From contig NZ_JBDFLX010000001.1 in NCBI RefSeq assembly GCF_047237965.1, positions 930,001-994,000 of the forward strand: a stretch of DNA of 64,000 nt. Direction: 5' to 3'. Each line of letters begins with the position of its first letter. The first letter of the stretch is position 1. This document shows, piece by piece, positions 60,301-64,000 of this stretch. The translations under genes and the position numbers were made by a program. This DNA is from Noviherbaspirillum_A sp047237965 (GTDB lineage Bacteria > Pseudomonadota > Gammaproteobacteria > Burkholderiales > Burkholderiaceae_D). The notes beneath the pieces were generated by a model. It did no database searches. It was given only the letters and a program-made list of their open reading frames with translations, and was not told the DNA's origin.

Positions 60301-60733
60301 CCCATTCCAGCAGGTAGATCAGGCCCAGGTCCGACTTCGCCGTCTTCCTTGCCTTCGTCGGCCGGCTGGCCTGGCACTGTGCCCGGAAGCTCTCCAGCCA
60401 GCGCAGCATTTCAGGCCGTGGTCCGCCGCCTGCGCCAGCCTTCCTTTCAAGGTTGGCCAGCAGCGCCGCGCCGACATGCTTGCAGTTGCTGCCAACCGGG
60501 CAGCTGCACCGCCCCATCGCGCGCAGGCCCTTTTTTTCCTCATGGAAAACAATATCCACCTTGTAAGGAAGCGTCTCCGAGCCCTTTACATCGGCGAACA
60601 ACATGCCGCGGCCCCAGGCGACCCTGATCACTGCATCGACGTAGTCGTAGGCCTTATCGAGGGTTGCCGGTGCGATCCAGTTTCGCACCGCTTTCTCGTC
60701 ATAGACAACTTCATGGTCTGGCGTGGATTTCAT
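57389..60733 (-). CDS. SNF2-family helicase with N-terminal SWIM zinc finger
   Basis: A 1114-residue protein. A SWIM motif (CSCPVGSNCKHVGAAL) lies near residues 60-75. The C-terminal half is a SNF2 ATPase: DDMGLGKTVQTLAHVL (motif I), LDEAQYVKN (DEAQ), LTGTPLENNLGELWSQFD, and ISLKAGGVGLNLT with DRAHRLGQDKPV (motifs V-VI). The middle is a DUF-type HepA N-terminal module. Bacterial members probably remodel nucleic acid-protein complexes, possibly RNA polymerase as with RapA. It is monocistronic and divergent from the transporter gene. Confidence 0.92.
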   Translation of the reverse strand: MKSTPDHEVVYDEKAVRNWIAPATLDKAYDYVDAVIRVAWGRGMLFADVKGSETLPYKVDIVFHEEKKGLRAMGRCSCPVGSNCKHVGAALLANLERKAGAGGGPRPEMLRWLESFRAQCQASRPTKARKTAKSDLGLIYLLEWAPRQQCYAVGMYKARRNADGNWSRPGESWNNVQAALLKPPKFIVDEDLSILRALWATRKSDYDLNFFLRGKAGAEALEKLVTTGRLYLQAAADSDGEASREGMRGPFCSAASRAGAIAWQVVENGLLRPVLGVEPVAEPVTGLEPPWYLDPIALEAGPVQLPQTMQSLPAQSVAAYLTMPPILPVEAELVASVLGEVMPALPPPPLEQLSSLRTIDTEPVPVLALEARSVYLDNEARYAYRPGMLDYATVEFCYEDIVVPAFSDATLFSDPEQRMVQVRRRPESESARVRELGAAGLRRRNVDHHEHHGLPRQIFTPQERDAWSGLVQNTLPLLRGKGWRIRMAPDSRFNVIDVDAIDGVARQRSDGWFGLELGIVVNGRNVRLEPLLLELFRRDARWRKGRLDGIADDEAIELTSPEGDRLRIRAARLKPVVGTLIDLFDTLADGELELAPEDIGRLEALGDTGRWEFHGDTAARDLAQRLREGGGLQTTAPPRGLKASLRTYQQQGLDWMQFLRRHQLAGVLADDMGLGKTVQTLAHVLTEKEAGRLDRPALVVMPTTLVPNWLAEAARFAPGLKVLDLHGPARKERFDQIGASDLVLTTYPLIWRDHEALGAHAWHLLILDEAQYVKNAATRGAAAIRQLNARHRLCLTGTPLENNLGELWSQFDFLLPGFLGSQQDFNKRWRNPIEKSDDQTRRALLARRLRPFMLRRKKDEVATELPPKTQIVAKVELEAAQRDLYETVRAAMQKKVREAIAGQGLARSHIVVLDALLKLRQACCDPRLVKLSAAKAAQSAKLDMLMTMLPALLAEGRKVLVFSQFTAMLDLIAAALTEADMPHAMLTGETGDRSLPVQRFQRGEVPLFLISLKAGGVGLNLTAADTVIHYDPWWNPAAENQATDRAHRLGQDKPVFVYKLIVAGSIEERIVALQEKKAALADSILADRASEGAGFSSEDIEALFAPLPALPGEK

Positions 60734-60977
60734 GCTGGGGTGTTTGCCTCGAACGGGAAGACGGGTAACGGAATGGACAGGTCCGGACAGACCGGGAACG
60801 GTTGAGGGCAGCCATTGTAAGGCAGCCGGCAGCCTGGCTGCAGCCCGAGGCGGGAAGCGGCGTAAGAATCCAGTAAGTTTCAAGCAAGCCTGCCGTAAGG
60901 TAAGACTCCTACACTGCGCCTCAGCATCATGAATTCGCGGGCCCGGCCCGTACAACAAACATTTCAACGGAGACATC

Positions 60978-62642
60978 ATGAGCACTGTGCAGACCGCTGC
61001 CTCGGGCAGCATGACCAAGGAGGAGCGCAAGGTTATCTTTGCCTCCTCACTGGGAACGGTATTCGAGTGGTACGACTTCTACCTCTACGGCTCGCTGGCC
61101 GCCATCATCGCCAAGCAGTTCTTCGCCGGCACCGACCCCAGCACCGCCTTCATTTTCGCGCTGCTGGCCTTCGCCGCCGGTTTCATCGTCCGCCCGTTCG
61201 GCGCGCTGGTGTTCGGTCGCCTCGGCGACATGATCGGCCGCAAGTACACCTTCCTGGTCACCATCCTAATCATGGGCGCGTCCACCTTCATCGTCGGCCT
61301 GCTGCCCAACTACAATTCGATCGGCATCGCCGCTCCCATCATCCTGATCATCCTGCGCATCCTGCAGGGCCTGGCGCTGGGCGGCGAATATGGCGGCGCG
61401 GCCACCTATGTGGCCGAGCATGCGCCTGAAGGCAAGCGCGGCTTCTTCACTTCCTGGATCCAGACCACCGCAACGCTGGGCCTGTTCCTGTCGCTCATGG
61501 TGATCCTGGGCACCCGCACCGCCGTGGGCGAAGAGGCGTTCGCCGCCTGGGGCTGGCGCGTGCCGTTCCTGGTGTCGGTGTTCCTGCTGGCCATTTCGGT
61601 GTGGATCCGCCTGTCGATGAATGAATCGCCGGCCTTTGCCAAGATGAAAGCCGAAGGCAAGACCTCGAAGGCGCCGCTGTCCGAAGCATTCGGTCAATGG
61701 GCCAACCTGAAGATCGTGATCCTGGCACTGATCGGCCTGACCGCCGGCCAGGCCGTGGTCTGGTACACCGGCCAGTTCTACGCCCTGTTCTTCATGACCC
61801 AGACGCTGAAGGTCGACGGCGCCACCGCCAACCTGTTCATCGCCGCCTCCCTGGTGATCGGTACCCCGTTCTTCGTGATCTTCGGCATCCTGTCGGACAA
61901 GATCGGCCGCAAGCCCATCATCCTGGGCGGCTGCCTGATCGCGGCGCTGACGTATTTCCCGATCTTCTCGGCGCTGACCCATTACGCCAACCCGGCGCTG
62001 GAAAATGCGATCAAGAATTCACCCGTGGTGGTGACTGCCGATCCGGCGAAATGCCAGTTCCTGTTCAATCCGACCGGCACCAAGAAATTCACTTCCTCCT
62101 GCGACATCGCCCGCACCCAGCTGTCCAATGCATCGGTGGCCTATACCAATGTGGCCGGCGAAGCCGGCTCGGTGGCTACCGTCAAGATCGGCGACAAGGT
62201 GATCAACGGCTACGACGCCACCAGCCTGTCCAAGGAAGAGGCCGCCGCCAAGGATGCCGCCTTCAAGAAGGAACTGGGCGACGCCGTCAAGGCAGCCGGC
62301 TATCCGACCAAGGCCGATCCGGCGCAGATCAACAAGCCCATGGTTCTGGCGCTGCTGACGCTGCTGGTGATCTACGTGACCATGGTCTACGGCCCAATCG
62401 CCGCGATGCTGGTGGAAATGTTCCCGACCCGCATCCGCTATACCTCGATGTCGCTGCCCTACCATATCGGCAACGGCTGGTTCGGCGGCCTGTTGCCCAC
62501 CACCGCCTTCGCGCTGGTGGCCTACAAGGGCGACATCTACTACGGCCTCTGGTACCCGATCATCATCGCCCTGATCACCTTCGTGATCGGCATGCTGTTC
62601 GTCCGCGAGACCAAGGATCGCAACATCTACGCGAACGACTGA
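60978..62642 (+). CDS. MHS-family MFS transporter with large periplasmic insertion
   Basis: A 554-residue permease with the MHS motifs: FEWYDFYLYGS at the N-terminus, RPFGALVFGRLGDMIGRK, and GEYGGAATYVAEHAP. After helix 8-9 there is a hydrophilic insertion of about 100 residues (about 345-445) with two Cys, which lengthens the protein beyond the usual 430-470. MHS members (ProP, ShiA, KgtP, CitA) import organic acids or osmolytes. Substrate unknown. ACGGAGA precedes the ATG, and two terminators follow. Confidence 0.88.
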   Translation: MSTVQTAASGSMTKEERKVIFASSLGTVFEWYDFYLYGSLAAIIAKQFFAGTDPSTAFIFALLAFAAGFIVRPFGALVFGRLGDMIGRKYTFLVTILIMGASTFIVGLLPNYNSIGIAAPIILIILRILQGLALGGEYGGAATYVAEHAPEGKRGFFTSWIQTTATLGLFLSLMVILGTRTAVGEEAFAAWGWRVPFLVSVFLLAISVWIRLSMNESPAFAKMKAEGKTSKAPLSEAFGQWANLKIVILALIGLTAGQAVVWYTGQFYALFFMTQTLKVDGATANLFIAASLVIGTPFFVIFGILSDKIGRKPIILGGCLIAALTYFPIFSALTHYANPALENAIKNSPVVVTADPAKCQFLFNPTGTKKFTSSCDIARTQLSNASVAYTNVAGEAGSVATVKIGDKVINGYDATSLSKEEAAAKDAAFKKELGDAVKAAGYPTKADPAQINKPMVLALLTLLVIYVTMVYGPIAAMLVEMFPTRIRYTSMSLPYHIGNGWFGGLLPTTAFALVAYKGDIYYGLWYPIIIALITFVIGMLFVRETKDRNIYAND

Positions 62643-62650
62643 GGCAAGCC

Positions 62651-62670
62651 AGGCGTTCCCGACGCCTTTT
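62651..62670 (+). terminator. Rho-independent terminator 1 after the transporter
   Basis: AGGCGT pairs with ACGCCT across five bases and is followed by TTT, about eight bases past the stop. Confidence 0.7.
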
Positions 62671-62679
62671 CCACCCCCG

Positions 62680-62707
62680 AACCGCCGGCATCACGCCGGC
62701 GGTTTTT
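62680..62707 (+). terminator. Rho-independent terminator 2 after the transporter
   Basis: AACCGCCGGC and GCCGGCGGTT pair perfectly across five bases, followed by TTT. Together with the preceding hairpin it isolates the transporter gene from purT. Confidence 0.88.
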
Positions 62708-62744
62708 CTTTGCGCATTGTCCTTTACCACGCCGATATGACTGT

Positions 62745-62764
62745 CCAAACCGAACGACGTTTGG
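62745..62764. promoter_or_regulatory. Inverted repeat upstream of purT, possible operator
   Basis: CCAAAC and GTTTGG half-sites are separated by eight bases, 57 bases before the purT start. A 20-base dyad at this spot could be a repressor site; it is not the E. coli PurR consensus (ACGCAAACGTTTGCGT), though it shares the GTTTG core. Confidence 0.4.
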
Positions 62765-62820
62765 TATTGTCGCGCTGGTAATTTCCCATTATTCCTGACA
62801 CACATTCCCCGCAGAACGCC

Positions 62821-64000
62821 ATGACCATACCCGCACGCCTCGGCACGCCCCTGTCACCCACTGCCACCAAGGTCATGCTGCTCGGCTCGGGCGAGCTGGG
62901 CCGCGAGGTCATCATTGCGCTGCAGCGCCTGGGCGTGGAAACCATTGCGGTCGATCGCTATGAAAACGCGCCCGGCCAGCAGCTGGCGCACCGCGCCCAC
63001 GTGATCGACATGACCGACGGCAACGCCCTCGCCGCACTGATCGCGGCCGAGCATCCGGACCTGGTGGTGCCGGAAATCGAGGCGATCGCCACACCCACGC
63101 TGGTGGAGCTGGAGCGCGACGGCAAGGCCACCGTGATTCCGACGGCGCGCGCCGCCTGGCTGACGATGAACCGCGAGGGCATCCGCAGGCTGGCCGCCGA
63201 GGAACTGGGCTTGCCGACATCGCCTTACCGGTTCGCCGACAGCCTGGAGGCCATGCGCGCCGCCTGTCAGGAACTGGGATTTCCCTGCATCGTCAAGCCG
63301 GTGATGTCATCCTCCGGCAAGGGCCAGTCCAAGCTCGACGGCCCGGACGACGTGGAGTCCGCATGGCATGCCGCGGCGGCCGGCAGCCGGGTTGATTCGG
63401 GACGCGTGATCGTCGAGGGCTTCATCCGTTTCGAGTATGAGATCACCCTGTTGACGGTGCGTTCGCGCAATGCCCGGGGCGAGGTCGAAACCAGCTTCTG
63501 CGACCCGATCGGCCATGTCCAGGTGCAGGGCGACTATGTCGAATCTTGGCAGCCCCATCCGATGCCTTCGCTTGCGCTGGAGCGTTCCCGGGAGATCGCC
63601 CGCAAGGTGACCGACAATCTCGGCGGACTGGGCATTTTCGGCGTGGAACTGTTCGTCGCCGGCGACATGGTGTGGTTCTCGGAAGTCAGCCCGCGCCCGC
63701 ATGACACCGGCATGGTGACCATGGCAAGCCAGTTCCAGAGTGAATTCGACCTGCATGCGCGCGCGATCCTGGGTCTGCCGGTCAATACGGCGCTGCGCTC
63801 GCCGGCCGCTTCGGCCGTGATCTATGGCCAGCATGAAGCCGTCGGCATAGCGTTCGAAGGCCTGGCCGACGCCCTCGCCGTGCCCGGCTCGGATATCCGG
63901 CTGTTTGGCAAGCCGCAATCCTATGCCCGCCGCCGCATGGGGGTGGCGCTGGCCGCCGCGGAGGATATCGAGACGGCGCGCCGTCATGCCAAGGAAGCGG
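62821..64000 (+). CDS. purT: Formate-dependent phosphoribosylglycinamide formyltransferase, partial
   Basis: The first 393 codons are present; the gene runs out of the window. The N-terminus KVMLLGSGELGREVIIALQRLG and the ATP-grasp domain (FPCIVKPVMSSSGKGQS, WFSEVSPRPHDTGMVT) match PurT (about 400 residues), so only the last few residues are missing. It makes formyl-GAR from GAR, formate and ATP in purine synthesis. Start at the ATG at 62821. Confidence 0.93.
   Translation, partial: MTIPARLGTPLSPTATKVMLLGSGELGREVIIALQRLGVETIAVDRYENAPGQQLAHRAHVIDMTDGNALAALIAAEHPDLVVPEIEAIATPTLVELERDGKATVIPTARAAWLTMNREGIRRLAAEELGLPTSPYRFADSLEAMRAACQELGFPCIVKPVMSSSGKGQSKLDGPDDVESAWHAAAAGSRVDSGRVIVEGFIRFEYEITLLTVRSRNARGEVETSFCDPIGHVQVQGDYVESWQPHPMPSLALERSREIARKVTDNLGGLGIFGVELFVAGDMVWFSEVSPRPHDTGMVTMASQFQSEFDLHARAILGLPVNTALRSPAASAVIYGQHEAVGIAFEGLADALAVPGSDIRLFGKPQSYARRRMGVALAAAEDIETARRHAKEA

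Noticed and set aside
57386..60805. An 1139-residue open frame on the plus strand opposite the SNF2 helicase
   Set aside because: Low-complexity Arg/Gln/His protein without start signals; the opposite strand encodes complete helicase motifs.
1..64000. CRISPR array, prophage or integrated element
   Set aside because: No spaced repeats, integrase, capsid or transposase gene is seen; only the 157-bp palindromic unit and the hairpin pair look mobile or repetitive.

Overview
The window is GC-rich chromosomal DNA with dense, short-gapped genes. It most resembles a betaproteobacterium of the Burkholderiales, probably Oxalobacteraceae (Herbaspirillum, Noviherbaspirillum or Massilia relatives). This is inferred from gene content: an acetate permease/CbrA-like kinase cluster, the mltG-tmk-holB-pilZ-tatD block with ygfZ opposite, DUF4936, a KatE-type catalase and several hybrid kinases. 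I see no tRNA, rRNA, phage, transposase or CRISPR array.

Layout. 1-108 is the tail of a PagL-like lipid A deacylase. 358-8943 is one acetate/solute uptake and signalling operon: DUF485, ActP, a 2-TM protein, a permease-histidine kinase fusion, a response regulator, a membrane sensor fused to a DEDDh exonuclease, and a DUF294 nucleotidyltransferase. 8983-13637 holds an AzgA purine permease, small unknown proteins, a Crp/Fnr regulator and a chalcone-isomerase-like secreted protein. 13828-16245 is a large catalase with its own terminator. 16502-26431 is a signalling island: a YfiR-like protein with a CHASE8-type hybrid kinase, a GAF kinase with three receiver domains, CheR, a receiver-kinase protein, and a hybrid kinase with an AhpD-like N-terminal domain.

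26636-37778 carries metabolic and housekeeping genes: PAP2 phosphatase, pirin, TesB, PpnN, GST, a fatty-acyl-AMP ligase interrupted by one in-frame amber codon, two pseudouridine synthases (one lacking the usual catalytic Asp), an osmoprotectant binding-protein/permease fusion and an ankyrin protein. A 157-bp full-length palindrome flanked by TTA lies between tesB and ppnN. 37771-42716 is the tatD/pilZ/holB/tmk/mltG block on the minus strand, split by a plus-strand outer membrane protein gene. 42821-48267 holds ygfZ, DUF4936, NRDE, GNAT, a thioesterase, an L,D-transpeptidase and a TPR protein.

48395-57232 is an all-minus-strand acyl-CoA catabolism block: thiolase, acyl-CoA dehydrogenase, two SDRs, a zinc-independent reductase, thioesterase, GST-like protein, hydrolase and Dabb protein, with a REP-like hairpin pair inside it. 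57389-60733 is a SWIM/SNF2 helicase, 60978-62642 an MHS-family transporter, and 62821 onward a partial purT.

The strongest candidates for something new are the sensor-exonuclease/DUF294 pair behind the acetate kinase, the AhpD-kinase fusion, the YfiR/CHASE8 hybrid kinase, the amber-interrupted FAAL and the palindromic element.
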